39,287 nucleotides of DNA from assembly GCA_947177395.1 (NCBI GenBank), contig CAMWUI010000027.1:1-39287 (forward strand). Reading direction: 5' to 3'. The notes beneath the pieces were generated by a model, which was given only the letters and a program-made list of their open reading frames with translations, ran no database searches and was not told the DNA's origin. Source of the stretch: an uncultured Paraprevotella sp. (GTDB lineage Bacteria > Bacteroidota > Bacteroidia > Bacteroidales > Bacteroidaceae). Positions 15,994 through 24,502 of this stretch are shown here, piece after piece; positions within the stretch are counted from its first letter, which is position 1; each line of letters opens with the position of its first letter. The translations under genes were made by a program, and so were the position numbers.

Positions 15994-17403
15994 TCAACGC
16001 ATGAACATGTCTACCAAAAAATAAACACCTAATCCTATCAGCCAGCCGGCCAGCACTTTCCCGGTAATGTAACGGAAGAACCACCAGATGGTGACATTTT
16101 CTATTTTCATCAGGGCATAACCTGCCGTAGAACCAATGGGCAACAGACAACCGCCAACGCATCCGCTATAAGCGACCAGATGCCAGTATTGTCCGTTTGG
16201 CAAGAAAGCACGACCATATTCAGTAAGTGTACTTGGGTCGATAAGTTCCGGAGGTATGACGTCATAAATAGTGATGCCACTCAGTACAAGTGCTATGTTA
16301 TCGAGCATAGAGGAAAGAAGTCCCAGCAGAATGCTCAATATATATATGTTATGGATGTAAGTGTCACACCACCGGGCTACGACCTGCAAAGCTCCGGTTT
16401 CCTGTATGGCACCGACAGCAAGTGAAAGGCCGATGAAGAACAGAATAATCTGAAGATTCTCATACTGTAACTGACGGGGCAGCATTCGGGTTACAGGCTG
16501 TTCGCTACGTATCAGTTTGCGGTTGCACAATTCGTTGACCACCCAAAAGAGAGCCAGAACACACAATGCTCCTACAAAAGGAGGTAATTTAGTGAGATTG
16601 CGGAATGTTGGAATAAACCACAGTCCTCCGATACCGACGAATAACATAAGAATACGTTGCCAACGGGTAAGAGTTGTGTCGTCACCACGGTAGTGAATAC
16701 GGGGACTTTCCACTTCAATATGTTCCGGCAACTTACGTCCGACCAAATAAGCAGGAACGACAAGAGCTACCAAAGAGGGTAGGAATAAAGCCGCGGAAAA
16801 ACTGGAGGGTGTGACAGCGTCCTTATTCCACAACATCAGCGTGGTGACGTCGCCGATAACTGTAAAGGCACCTCCGCAATTGGCCGCCAGCACGACAATG
16901 GTACCATACAACATCCGATGACGAGAGTTCGTGACAATCTGCCTTATGATAACCAACATCATGACTGTCGTTGTCAGGTTGTCCAGATTGGCGGATATAA
17001 AGAACGTTGTGAAAGCCAGAGTCCACAGCAGGACACGGCTGTTGCGGGTACGTATCCATTCGATAATGAAATCAAAACATCCATTGATATTCAAAACCTC
17101 CACTATATACATCGTAGCCAGCAGAAACAAGACAATTTCCGCAAGTTGTGCCACATATTTGACAAAGATTTCATTGGCAATGAATTTCTTTATGTTGCCT
17201 GTTGTAGCAGCGGCTCCGTCAAGAAAAGCAGTCAATTGTTCCGGATAGAAGTGTTGGACATAGTTTTTACCGTACAGAATAAACAATATCCAGCCCACTG
17301 TCCCTAAAAACATGGCAATGGCGGCCTTGTTGATATTCGTTATGTGTTCTGTGGCTATTCCGATATAGCCGATAATCAGAATGGAAACGATAACTGGAGT
17401 CAT
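15994..17403 (-). CDS. nhaD: Na+/H+ antiporter NhaD
   Basis: NhaD exports sodium (and lithium) in exchange for protons at the inner membrane. The 469-residue protein has about 12 helices. It begins in the family manner: a first helix with LIIGYIGIATEH, then NINKAAIAMFLGTVGW. The conserved ion-transport region TTFFISANLDNLTTTVMMLV carries the acidic and polar residues, and LLSSMLDNIALV is the matching second repeat; both are typical of the ArsB/NhaD fold. It has its own near-consensus promoter and is followed by a small membrane protein gene. Confidence 0.92.
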   Translation of the reverse strand: MTPVIVSILIIGYIGIATEHITNINKAAIAMFLGTVGWILFILYGKNYVQHFYPEQLTAFLDGAAATTGNIKKFIANEIFVKYVAQLAEIVLFLLATMYIVEVLNINGCFDFIIEWIRTRNSRVLLWTLAFTTFFISANLDNLTTTVMMLVIIRQIVTNSRHRMLYGTIVVLAANCGGAFTVIGDVTTLMLWNKDAVTPSSFSAALFLPSLVALVVPAYLVGRKLPEHIEVESPRIHYRGDDTTLTRWQRILMLFVGIGGLWFIPTFRNLTKLPPFVGALCVLALFWVVNELCNRKLIRSEQPVTRMLPRQLQYENLQIILFFIGLSLAVGAIQETGALQVVARWCDTYIHNIYILSILLGLLSSMLDNIALVLSGITIYDVIPPELIDPSTLTEYGRAFLPNGQYWHLVAYSGCVGGCLLPIGSTAGYALMKIENVTIWWFFRYITGKVLAGWLIGLGVYFLVDMFMR

Positions 17404-17446
17404 ATATTAGCAGAGAACGAAAAAAATAATAATTGCAGGATTTCTA

Positions 17447-17477
17447 CAAAGTTAGTGAATAATCTTGTTCCCGCAAA
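17447..17477 (-). promoter_or_regulatory. Promoter of nhaD
   Basis: On the minus strand TTTG (17474-17477), a 19-base spacer and TAACTTTG (17447-17454) form an almost perfect Bacteroides promoter. Confidence 0.7.
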
Positions 17478-17505
17478 ACAAAAGGGATATAAAAGAAACA
17501 CCTGT

Positions 17506-18237
17506 TTATTCTTCTGTCAGTTTACTTTCATGATTCAATGCGTTCCACCAGGAATAACGTGCTTCTGGTGCAATCTTCTCAATCTGTTCAAACAAGTGGC
17601 GTATGGATGTGCGGTGTGAATCGGTTTCATATGGACAAAGTTTTTCCTGCCTTTCATACTGTTGAAGGACGGCCCATTGAGCCAGATCCGTTTCAGTTAC
17701 CTTGCACAAAGGGCGTATGATTGTTATTGGAAACTTTTTCATCCGAAGTCGGGCAGGCATCGTGGAAAACTGTCCCTGAAATGTGAGATTGAGCAAGGTG
17801 GTATGAAGGATGTCATCCTGGTGATGTCCCAATGCAATTTTATTACAATTTAATTCTTTGGCCGTTTCAAACAATATTTTCCTCCTGTTCCAAGAACAAA
17901 GAAAGCATGGATTTTTTCTATGGTCGGTGGAAAGATCAAACGAAGTTTCCTTAACCGTAAGACGGACATGATGGACGGCAGCAAAATGTTCTATATAAGA
18001 AGTATTTGTCTTATAAGGGATATTGCTCATACGGACATGCAACGCTTCCAGTTCTATATGCGGCTTGTAAATGGAGGCCCTGCGAGCCATAAATTCAAGC
18101 AAAGCCAATGAATCCTTTCCGCCGGATAATCCGATAAGGATGCGGTCTCCGTCTTCCAATAATTCATATTGAGCGATTCCCTGACTGAAATGCCGCCATA
18201 TACGGTGTTGCAGTATTTCTTCCTGTGTCGGTTTCAT
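17506..18237 (-). CDS. ttcA: tRNA 2-thiocytidine synthetase TtcA
   Basis: TtcA thiolates cytidine 32 in some tRNAs using ATP and an iron-sulfur cluster. The 243-residue protein has the PP-loop SGGKDS (38-43), which binds ATP, and the cluster cysteines CFLC (111 and 114) and C201 in KLCPYE, corresponding to the three Cys of E. coli TtcA. GHHQDD (137-142) is another family motif. It is slightly shorter than the E. coli protein. It lies 25 bases downstream of the DUF486 gene, and nhaD follows with its own promoter. Confidence 0.9.
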   Translation of the reverse strand: MKPTQEEILQHRIWRHFSQGIAQYELLEDGDRILIGLSGGKDSLALLEFMARRASIYKPHIELEALHVRMSNIPYKTNTSYIEHFAAVHHVRLTVKETSFDLSTDHRKNPCFLCSWNRRKILFETAKELNCNKIALGHHQDDILHTTLLNLTFQGQFSTMPARLRMKKFPITIIRPLCKVTETDLAQWAVLQQYERQEKLCPYETDSHRTSIRHLFEQIEKIAPEARYSWWNALNHESKLTEE

Positions 18238-18262
18238 TACCTGGTAAGGTTATTGGTCCGGA

Positions 18263-18631
18263 CTATTTCAGAAAAACGAAAAAGACAGCCAATATCAGCA
18301 GCACAAACGCAACAAGGTGATTCCAATGCAATGACTGTTGCTGAAACATCACGGAAGTAATAACCGTGAAGATTATCAGGGACAGGACTTCCTGAATTAC
18401 CTTTAGTTGCATCAGGTTAAAAGGTCCTCCGTTTTCTGAAAAACCTATGCGGTTGGCCGGAATGAGAAAACAATACTCCACCAACGCAATGGACCATGAA
18501 AAGACAATAACTCCGATAAGAGGCCAGTGTGTAGAAATATTAGCTTGTTGCAGTTTCAGGTGTCCATACCAGGCGAAAGTCATAAAAACATTACTGCATA
18601 TTAACAGCAAAACAGTATATAAGGCATTCAT
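18263..18631 (-). CDS. DUF486 family small membrane protein
   Basis: The 122-residue protein starts MNALYTVLLLICSNVFMTFAW and has four hydrophobic helices, with the YGHLKL and EYCFLIPANRIG segments typical of DUF486. This group resembles small drug/metabolite transporters in topology, but no substrate is known. I chose ATG at 18631; an upstream in-frame ATG at 18664 would extend into the hairpin region. It is probably the first gene of a two-gene unit with ttcA. Confidence 0.8.
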   Translation of the reverse strand: MNALYTVLLLICSNVFMTFAWYGHLKLQQANISTHWPLIGVIVFSWSIALVEYCFLIPANRIGFSENGGPFNLMQLKVIQEVLSLIIFTVITSVMFQQQSLHWNHLVAFVLLILAVFFVFLK

Positions 18632-18650
18632 TTCAATGATTATTATACGG

Positions 18651-18696
18651 AACAATCTTGCCAAAAAACAGATGTTTCCGTACTGGCAAGATTGTT
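18651..18696 (-). terminator. Hairpin after the Nfn-like gene
   Basis: AACAATCTTGCCA (18651-18663) and TGGCAAGATTGTT (18684-18696) form a perfect 13-bp stem with a 20-base loop, 33 bases beyond the stop of the Nfn-like gene. The T-run is poor on the minus strand, so it may instead protect the transcript end. Confidence 0.55.
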
Positions 18697-18728
18697 AAAT
18701 GTTTATTTCAAAATGTAGTTTCTATTGT

Positions 18729-21092
18729 TTATGATTTACGTTGATCCAAATATTCATGCATGTGGGCAGCAGCTTGTCGCCCGTCTCCCATGGCAAGGAT
18801 AACCGTTGCGCCACCGCGGACAATATCGCCCCCGGCAAATATAGTCGGAATGTTTGTCTGCATGCCTTCATTGACGACAATCGTGTTCTTGCGTCCCAAT
18901 TCCAGACCTTCTATCGAAGTCGGTACAATCGGGTTGGGGGAGACTCCTACAGCAACAATAGACATATCAATATCTATGGTTTCTGTTGCTCCCGGTATCG
19001 GTTCCGGACTGCGACGTCCACTTACATCCGGGGCGCCCAACTGCATCTTTTGCAAAACAACCTGCTTCACGGCTCCGTGTTCATCCGCAATATATTCAAT
19101 GGGGTTGTGCAGAGTGAGGAATTCAACACCTTCTTCTTTGGCATGCTTGACTTCCTCAAGTCGAGCCGGCATTTCAGCCTCCGAACGGCGGTAGACAATC
19201 ATTACCCGTTCGGCACCGAGACGCTTGGCCGTACGGCAAGAGTCCATTGCTGTATTTCCGCCACCGACCACCATAACATTTTTTGCTAGATGAATTGGCG
19301 TATCCGTATCCGGATTCGATGCATCCATCAGATTGACACGTGTCAAATATTCGTTGCTGGAGAGTATGTTGATGCTGTTTTCACCCGGTATTCCCATGAA
19401 ATTAGGCAGACCGGCACCGGAAGCGATGAAGATTCCCTGGAATCCTTTTTCTTCCAGATGCTTCACACTGATAGTCTTACCCACCAGGCAGTCTTTCTCA
19501 AACTTCACACCAATCTGTTCCAGATTGTGTATCTCCACATCTACAATCTTATTGGGAAGACGAAATTCCGGAATACCGTACTTCAGAACCCCACCTATTT
19601 CGTGCAGTGCCTCAAAAACCGTGACATCATATCCCAGTTTTGCCATATCGCCGGCAAAAGAGAGGCCGGCAGGTCCGGAACCGACTACAGCCACTTTTTT
19701 ACCATTGGACGGAGCACACACGGGGACACACATTCTGCCGCTTTCACGCTCAAAATCCGCTGCAAACCGCTCCAGATATCCGATAGCCACCGCCGGCTCA
19801 TTCATCTTCAAATGTATACAACGGCTTTCGCATTGTTTTTCCTGCGGACATACACGGCCGCATACGGCAGGTAGAGCGGAAGTGCTTTTCAGGACACGGG
19901 CGGCATTCAGGAATTCCCCTCGTTCGATATTCTTAATAAAAGATGGAATATTTATGCTGACGGGACATCCTTGCACACATGTAGGGTTGGCACAATCCAG
20001 ACAGCGTTTGGCTTCTATTATAGCCTGTTCGCGTGTCAGCCCGATATTCACTTCCTCGGTACGGGTCGTGGCACGGTATACGGGATCCAGTTCATTCATA
20101 GTTACCCGAGGAATAGCCGTGCGTTCCTTGGGCTTCATAGCTTTGCGTAGCTGTTGTCTCCATTCCGCATTGCGGTCGGCCAATTCTTCCAAAGGAGTCG
20201 TCGTATCCATAGTCTCGGCTTCCGCTGCTAAAGAAAGATCTGCCTGACAATTCGCCGTCCCGCATTCTGCATCGTTTTTTTCCAGCAAAGCCATTTCCTC
20301 CATTTCTTCTTTTTTGAAAGCCCCCATGCGTTTCAGCATCTCGTCGAAATCCACTTGATGTCCATCAAATTCCGGACCGTCCACACAGACAAAGCGGGTT
20401 TTTCCTCCGACGGAAATGCGACATGCACCGCACATCCCCGTGCCATCTACCATGATGGTATTCAAGGAAACATCCGTAGGTATGTCATATTTTTTAGTGA
20501 GCAGACAACAGAACTTCATCATGACGGCCGGACCGATGGCAAAACATTTGTCCACCGTCTCACGCTTGATAACGCTTTCTATGCCTTCTGTCACCAGTCC
20601 TTTGGTACCGTAACTGCCGTCATCCGTCATGATGATGACTTCGTCCGAACTCTTGCGAACCGCTTCTTCCAGAATTATCAATTCTTTGCTACGTCCGGCC
20701 AGTACGGAAATCACTCTGTTACCCGCGGATTTCAATGCTTGTATGATGGGCAACATCGGCGCTATTCCGACACCTCCTCCGGCGCAGACAACCGTACCGA
20801 AACGGTCTATGTGAGTTGCTTTACCCAAAGGACCGACAACATCCGTAATACAATCGCCCACATTCAGCTGACAAAGGCGCGTGGATGACAATCCCACTTT
20901 CTGAACGATCAGTGTAATAGTACCTTTCAGGGTATTCGCTTCGGCGATCGTCAAAGGCATTCGCTCACCCTTCTCTCCGACACGTACAATTACGAAGTGG
21001 CCGGCTTTCCGGGCCTTGGCAATCAAAGGAGCTTCGATCTCAAATTTAAAAACTTTTTCCGAGAATTGCTCCTTGGATACGATTCTATTCAT
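18729..21092 (-). CDS. Fused NfnA-NfnB-like NADH/ferredoxin:NADP+ oxidoreductase
   Basis: The 787-residue protein joins two proteins that are often separate. Residues 1 to about 255 are a PyrK/NfnA-type FAD and NAD(H) module with GHFVIVRVGEKGERMPLTI, an AGGGVGIAPM nucleotide site and a [2Fe-2S] site (D216, C221, C224, C236). After a linker (about 262-325), residues 330-787 match NfnB/glutamate synthase small subunit: cluster cysteines C364, C367, C372, C376 and C411, C415, C421, C425, FAD motif VGSGPAGLSFA (470-480) and NADPH motif VVGGGNTAMDS. Nfn uses NADH and ferredoxin to make NADPH by flavin electron bifurcation. Annotation pipelines often call this a DHODH/glutamate synthase fusion; no large glutamate synthase subunit is in the window. 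It lies 32 bases after serS. Confidence 0.88.
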   Translation of the reverse strand: MNRIVSKEQFSEKVFKFEIEAPLIAKARKAGHFVIVRVGEKGERMPLTIAEANTLKGTITLIVQKVGLSSTRLCQLNVGDCITDVVGPLGKATHIDRFGTVVCAGGGVGIAPMLPIIQALKSAGNRVISVLAGRSKELIILEEAVRKSSDEVIIMTDDGSYGTKGLVTEGIESVIKRETVDKCFAIGPAVMMKFCCLLTKKYDIPTDVSLNTIMVDGTGMCGACRISVGGKTRFVCVDGPEFDGHQVDFDEMLKRMGAFKKEEMEEMALLEKNDAECGTANCQADLSLAAEAETMDTTTPLEELADRNAEWRQQLRKAMKPKERTAIPRVTMNELDPVYRATTRTEEVNIGLTREQAIIEAKRCLDCANPTCVQGCPVSINIPSFIKNIERGEFLNAARVLKSTSALPAVCGRVCPQEKQCESRCIHLKMNEPAVAIGYLERFAADFERESGRMCVPVCAPSNGKKVAVVGSGPAGLSFAGDMAKLGYDVTVFEALHEIGGVLKYGIPEFRLPNKIVDVEIHNLEQIGVKFEKDCLVGKTISVKHLEEKGFQGIFIASGAGLPNFMGIPGENSINILSSNEYLTRVNLMDASNPDTDTPIHLAKNVMVVGGGNTAMDSCRTAKRLGAERVMIVYRRSEAEMPARLEEVKHAKEEGVEFLTLHNPIEYIADEHGAVKQVVLQKMQLGAPDVSGRRSPEPIPGATETIDIDMSIVAVGVSPNPIVPTSIEGLELGRKNTIVVNEGMQTNIPTIFAGGDIVRGGATVILAMGDGRQAAAHMHEYLDQRKS

Positions 21093-21124
21093 TCTTCCTT
21101 AATTATATTACTGTAGAAATCGGA

Positions 21125-22420
21125 TTACATAAAATTCTGATCATCCAGATATTCAAATCCACAATAGGGAACCAGGCACTTGGGTACACGTATGCCATTC
21201 GGTGTCTGGTTGTTTTCCATAATAGCCGCTACTATTCTAGGTAATGCCAGTGCGGAACCGTTCAGTGTGTGACACAATTCTGTCTTCTTGTCGGTGCTAC
21301 GGCGGTAACGGCATTTCAGACGGTTGGCCTGATAGCTTTCAAAATTGGAGGTAGAACTTACTTCCAGCCAACGTTTCTGCGCCGCACTCCACACTTCAAA
21401 GTCATAACAGATGGCACTGGTGAAACTCATATCTCCGCCGCACAGACGCAGGATGCGATAGGGAAGTTCCAACTTGATGAGCAAGCCTTCCACATGATCG
21501 AGCATTTCTTTCAGTGATTCGTAAGAGTGGGCCGGAGTGTCGATGCGCACGATTTCCACTTTGTCGAATTGATGCAGGCGATTCAGTCCCCGAACATCCT
21601 TTCCGTATGAACCGGCCTCCCTGCGGAAGCATCCCGAATAAGCACATCGTTTAACCGGCAGATCCCTCTCATCCAGAATGACATCCCGGAAAATGTTCGT
21701 AACGGGTACCTCTGCTGTCGGTATCAGATACAAATCATCTGCATTGCAATGATACATCTGTCCTTCCTTGTCGGGCAACTGACCTGTTCCGTAACCGGAA
21801 TCCTGATTGACAACATAAGGCGGCTGTACTTCCAAATATCCGCTTTTACGTGCCTCTTCCAGAAAGAACGCTTCCAATGCCCGTTGCAGGCGTGCCATTT
21901 TACCTATGTAAAAAGGAAAACCGGCTCCGGTTACCTTTACTCCCAACTCAAAGTCAATCAGGTTATACTTCTTCGCCAGTTCCCAGTGGGGAAGGGCGTC
22001 AGAGGTCAGATGCGGTTCGGGACCACCGGTTTTTACAACTACATTGTCTTCCGCTCCGCATCCCTCGGGAACGTCATCGTGCGGCAGGTTAGGGATAGCG
22101 CAAAGTTGAGCCGTTAGCTCCTGCTGGGCTTTATCCATCTCTTCCTGTAAGCTCTTGTTCTTTTCCTTAAGTTCGGCCACTCTAATCTTTATATTGTCTG
22201 CCTCTTCTTTTTTACCTTCCTTCATGAGAGCCCCGATCTGGGCTGCCAGTTTCTTGCTCTCGGACAAATTTACATCCAATTGCGTCTGGGCATCACGACG
22301 TTTCTTATCAGTGGAGATAACTTCTTCTATTGCCTGACGTGCATTATTGAAGTGCTTTTTCTCCAGTCCCTTAATAACTCTTTCGGTTTCTTCGGTAATG
22401 ACTTTTAGTGTAAGCATAAG
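21125..22420 (-). CDS. serS: Seryl-tRNA synthetase
   Basis: SerS charges tRNA-Ser in two steps through seryl-adenylate. From ATG at 22420 the protein has 431 residues, the usual length. The N-terminal coiled-coil arm (about 30-100, rich in Lys and Glu) binds the long variable arm of tRNA-Ser. Class II motif 2 is seen around FRREAGSYGKDVRGLNRLHQF and motif 3 in LNGSALALPRIVAAIMENNQ. The longer frame to 22540 adds a very hydrophobic, Phe-rich stretch; this is upstream non-coding DNA that includes the promoter. The Nfn-like gene follows in the same transcript. Confidence 0.96.
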   Translation of the reverse strand, partial: LMLTLKVITEETERVIKGLEKKHFNNARQAIEEVISTDKKRRDAQTQLDVNLSESKKLAAQIGALMKEGKKEEADNIKIRVAELKEKNKSLQEEMDKAQQELTAQLCAIPNLPHDDVPEGCGAEDNVVVKTGGPEPHLTSDALPHWELAKKYNLIDFELGVKVTGAGFPFYIGKMARLQRALEAFFLEEARKSGYLEVQPPYVVNQDSGYGTGQLPDKEGQMYHCNADDLYLIPTAEVPVTNIFRDVILDERDLPVKRCAYSGCFRREAGSYGKDVRGLNRLHQFDKVEIVRIDTPAHSYESLKEMLDHVEGLLIKLELPYRILRLCGGDMSFTSAICYDFEVWSAAQKRWLEVSSTSNFESYQANRLKCRYRRSTDKKTELCHTLNGSALALPRIVAAIMENNQTPNGIRVPKCLVPYCGFEYLDDQNFM

Positions 22421-22452
22421 AAATTCAATCTTAAATTCTTGATTTTGAAATG

Positions 22453-22460
22453 CAAAATTA
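22453..22460 (-). promoter_or_regulatory. -7 promoter box of serS
   Basis: The minus strand reads TAATTTTGC, matching TAnnTTTG, 32 bases before the ATG at 22420. This rules out the longer N-terminus. Confidence 0.6.
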
Positions 22461-22563
22461 AGAAAAAAAATCAAGGGAAGTATAAAAGAGAAGAAAAAAC
22501 AAGAAAATACGATGATTTCACGAAAAAAACAAGGGAACATATAAGCGGATAGTAATATTTAAT

Positions 22564-22571
22564 TAAATTTG
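22564..22571 (+). promoter_or_regulatory. -7 promoter box of the AAE transporter
   Basis: TAAATTTG, 36 bases before the start codon. No clear -33 box. Confidence 0.55.
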
Positions 22572-22607
22572 TAGCGGATTGTTTATTCTTATTAGATTTC
22601 GATTAAA

Positions 22608-24203
22608 ATGTTCGTAGAATTATTGCACTCTTCTTATTTCGCCCTGTTTCTTATCGTGGCGATTGGCTTTATGTTAGGTCGGGTTAAAGTAAAAGGTCTT
22701 TCACTGGATGTTTCTGCCGTGATATTCATTGCTTTATTATTCGGACATTTTGGTGTTGTGATTCCGAAAGAATTGGGAAACTTCGGTTTGGTCTTATTCA
22801 TATTCACTATAGGCATCCAAGCCGGCCCCGGTTTTTTCGACTCATTCAGGAGCAAAGGGAAAACTTTAATTCTCATTACGCTGTTGATAATCCTTTCAGC
22901 CTCTTTGACGGCTGTAGGATTTAAGTATCTTTTCAATATAGAAACCCCGAGCGTGGTCGGAATCATTGCGGGCGCTCTAACAAGTACACCGGGATTGGCC
23001 GTGGCCATAGACAGTACCAATTCTCCGTTGGCTTCGATTGCATACGGTATCGCATATCCGTTTGGTGTTATCGGTGTTATATTATTTGTCAAACTTCTGC
23101 CACGTATTCTGCATGTGGACTTGGAAGAAGAGGCTCGACGATTGGAAACTGAGCGTATGGGGCAATATCCTTCTCTTTCCACTTGTCTGTTCCATGTGAC
23201 AAATCCGATGGTCTACAACCGTACGCTGGCCGAATTGAACGTGAGGGGCATGACAGGTGCCGTCATATCCCGTCTGCGCACCGACGGTAAGATTCTCATC
23301 CCTTCGGCACAGACCATTCTCCATGAAGGGGATTGCCTGCAGGCCGTAGGCAGCGAGGATATGCTGGAACAACTGACAGTTCTAATCGGCCGTCGGGAAG
23401 AAGGCGAGTTGCCCTTAGGAGATGAACAGGAAATAGAATCCCTGTTGCTTACTAAAAAGGACATGATAGGCAAACAGCTCGGACATTTGAATCTGCAAAG
23501 AATTTATGGTTGCACGGTGACACGTGTCCGTCGTAGCGGTATTGATTTGGCACCGTCCCCAGAACTGGAATTGAAGTTTGGTGATAAATTGATGGTGGTA
23601 GGAGAGAAAAAAGGTCTAAAGGGTGTGGCTACTCTGCTCGGTAACAATGAAAAACAACTTTCAGACACAGATTTCCTTCCTATTGCGTTGGGAATTGTTC
23701 TGGGGGTTATATTCGGTAAGTTGAATATATCTTTTCCCGGGGGAGCTTCTTTTTCACCCGGTCTTACAGGTGGAGTGCTGATAATGGCTTTGATATTAAG
23801 CGCTGTAGGAAAAACCGGTTCGATATTGTGGTCCATGTCCGGTTCTGCCAACCAGTTGTTGCGCCAGTTGGGCCTGTTGTTGTTTTTGGCCGAAGTTGGT
23901 ACATCGGCGGGTGTTAAACTTGTCTCGACATTCCAGGACAGCGGTTTGCTGCTGTTCGGAGTCGGAATTGCCGTCACGCTTGTACCTATGATTATAGCCG
24001 TTTTGTTCGGTCTGTTCATTTTTAAAATATCCTTATTGGATTTGTTGGGTACGATTACGGGTGGAATGACCAGTACTCCAGGCTTGGCTGCAGCGGATTC
24101 AATGGTGGACAGCAATATTCCCAGCGTGGCCTATGCCACCGTTTATCCGATAGCGATGGTCTTTTTAATACTTTTCATTCAGTTCATTGCAATGTTCCTT
24201 TAG
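22608..24203 (+). CDS. Aspartate:alanine exchanger-family transporter (YidE/AspT-like)
   Basis: The 531-residue protein has two membrane halves, each with four to six helices, and a central soluble region (about 185-345) with two TrkA-C-like regulatory domains, as in the AAE family. The repeated motif GIIAGALTSTPGLAVA in the first half and TITGGMTSTPGLAAADS in the second marks the inverted repeat and substrate site. The family exchanges aspartate for alanine or other amino and dicarboxylic acids; the substrate here is unknown. It is a single gene divergent from serS. Confidence 0.85.
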   Translation: MFVELLHSSYFALFLIVAIGFMLGRVKVKGLSLDVSAVIFIALLFGHFGVVIPKELGNFGLVLFIFTIGIQAGPGFFDSFRSKGKTLILITLLIILSASLTAVGFKYLFNIETPSVVGIIAGALTSTPGLAVAIDSTNSPLASIAYGIAYPFGVIGVILFVKLLPRILHVDLEEEARRLETERMGQYPSLSTCLFHVTNPMVYNRTLAELNVRGMTGAVISRLRTDGKILIPSAQTILHEGDCLQAVGSEDMLEQLTVLIGRREEGELPLGDEQEIESLLLTKKDMIGKQLGHLNLQRIYGCTVTRVRRSGIDLAPSPELELKFGDKLMVVGEKKGLKGVATLLGNNEKQLSDTDFLPIALGIVLGVIFGKLNISFPGGASFSPGLTGGVLIMALILSAVGKTGSILWSMSGSANQLLRQLGLLLFLAEVGTSAGVKLVSTFQDSGLLLFGVGIAVTLVPMIIAVLFGLFIFKISLLDLLGTITGGMTSTPGLAAADSMVDSNIPSVAYATVYPIAMVFLILFIQFIAMFL

Positions 24204-24323
24204 GATAAAATATTTGATTCCCGTTTGTAAAAATCAGAATTGTTCATTATTGTTCTTTGTTGGGAGTGAATAACCTTCGCTCCGGAGTATTTTTGAAAGA
24301 CAAAAACATAATGAAATAAATGC

Positions 24324-24355
24324 TTTGGCTTATTGTTTAAAAAGCCCTATCTTTG
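24324..24355 (+). promoter_or_regulatory. Near-consensus promoter of the O-acetylation cassette
   Basis: TTTG (24324-24327), a 20-base spacer and TATCTTTG (24348-24355) match both Bacteroides boxes and spacing. It drives a leader of about 140 bases. Confidence 0.75.
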
Positions 24356-24361
24356 TACGAA

Positions 24362-24502
24362 GAAATGCGGTTGACACCTGCTTCGCAAAGCAAAAAGGTG
24401 GCAGGATTCTTCCAAGCATAATAAAAATTGAGGCAACAGATTAATAAATGATTAATTAAGGTATACGTTGGTGCACAAATTATGCACCAGCGTTTATAGA
24501 GT
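24362..24502 (+). promoter_or_regulatory. Structured 5' leader of the O-acetylation cassette
   Basis: CACCTGCTT (24375-24383) can pair with AAGC (24388-24391) and AGGTG (24396-24400) with an A4 bulge. Alternatively CCTGC (24377-24381) can pair with GCAGG (24401-24405); the two cannot form together. Near the start, CGTTGGTGCA (24466-24475) pairs with TGCACCAGCG (24483-24492) with one wobble, ending 10 bases before the ATG. This could control ribosome access. It does not match a riboswitch class I can name. Confidence 0.45.

Noticed and set aside
15977-16162. Longer start for the small membrane protein after nhaD
   Set aside because: The extension lies entirely inside nhaD and reads as non-protein-like sequence; ATG at 15976 gives a normal basic start before the first helix.
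18729-21092. Dihydroorotate dehydrogenase electron-transfer subunit
   Set aside because: The N-terminal part resembles PyrK, but it is fused to an NfnB-type half and no pyrD is nearby.
22421-22540. Extended N-terminus of serS
   Set aside because: It would encode a Phe-rich hydrophobic stretch absent from seryl-tRNA synthetases, and the -7 promoter box lies within it.
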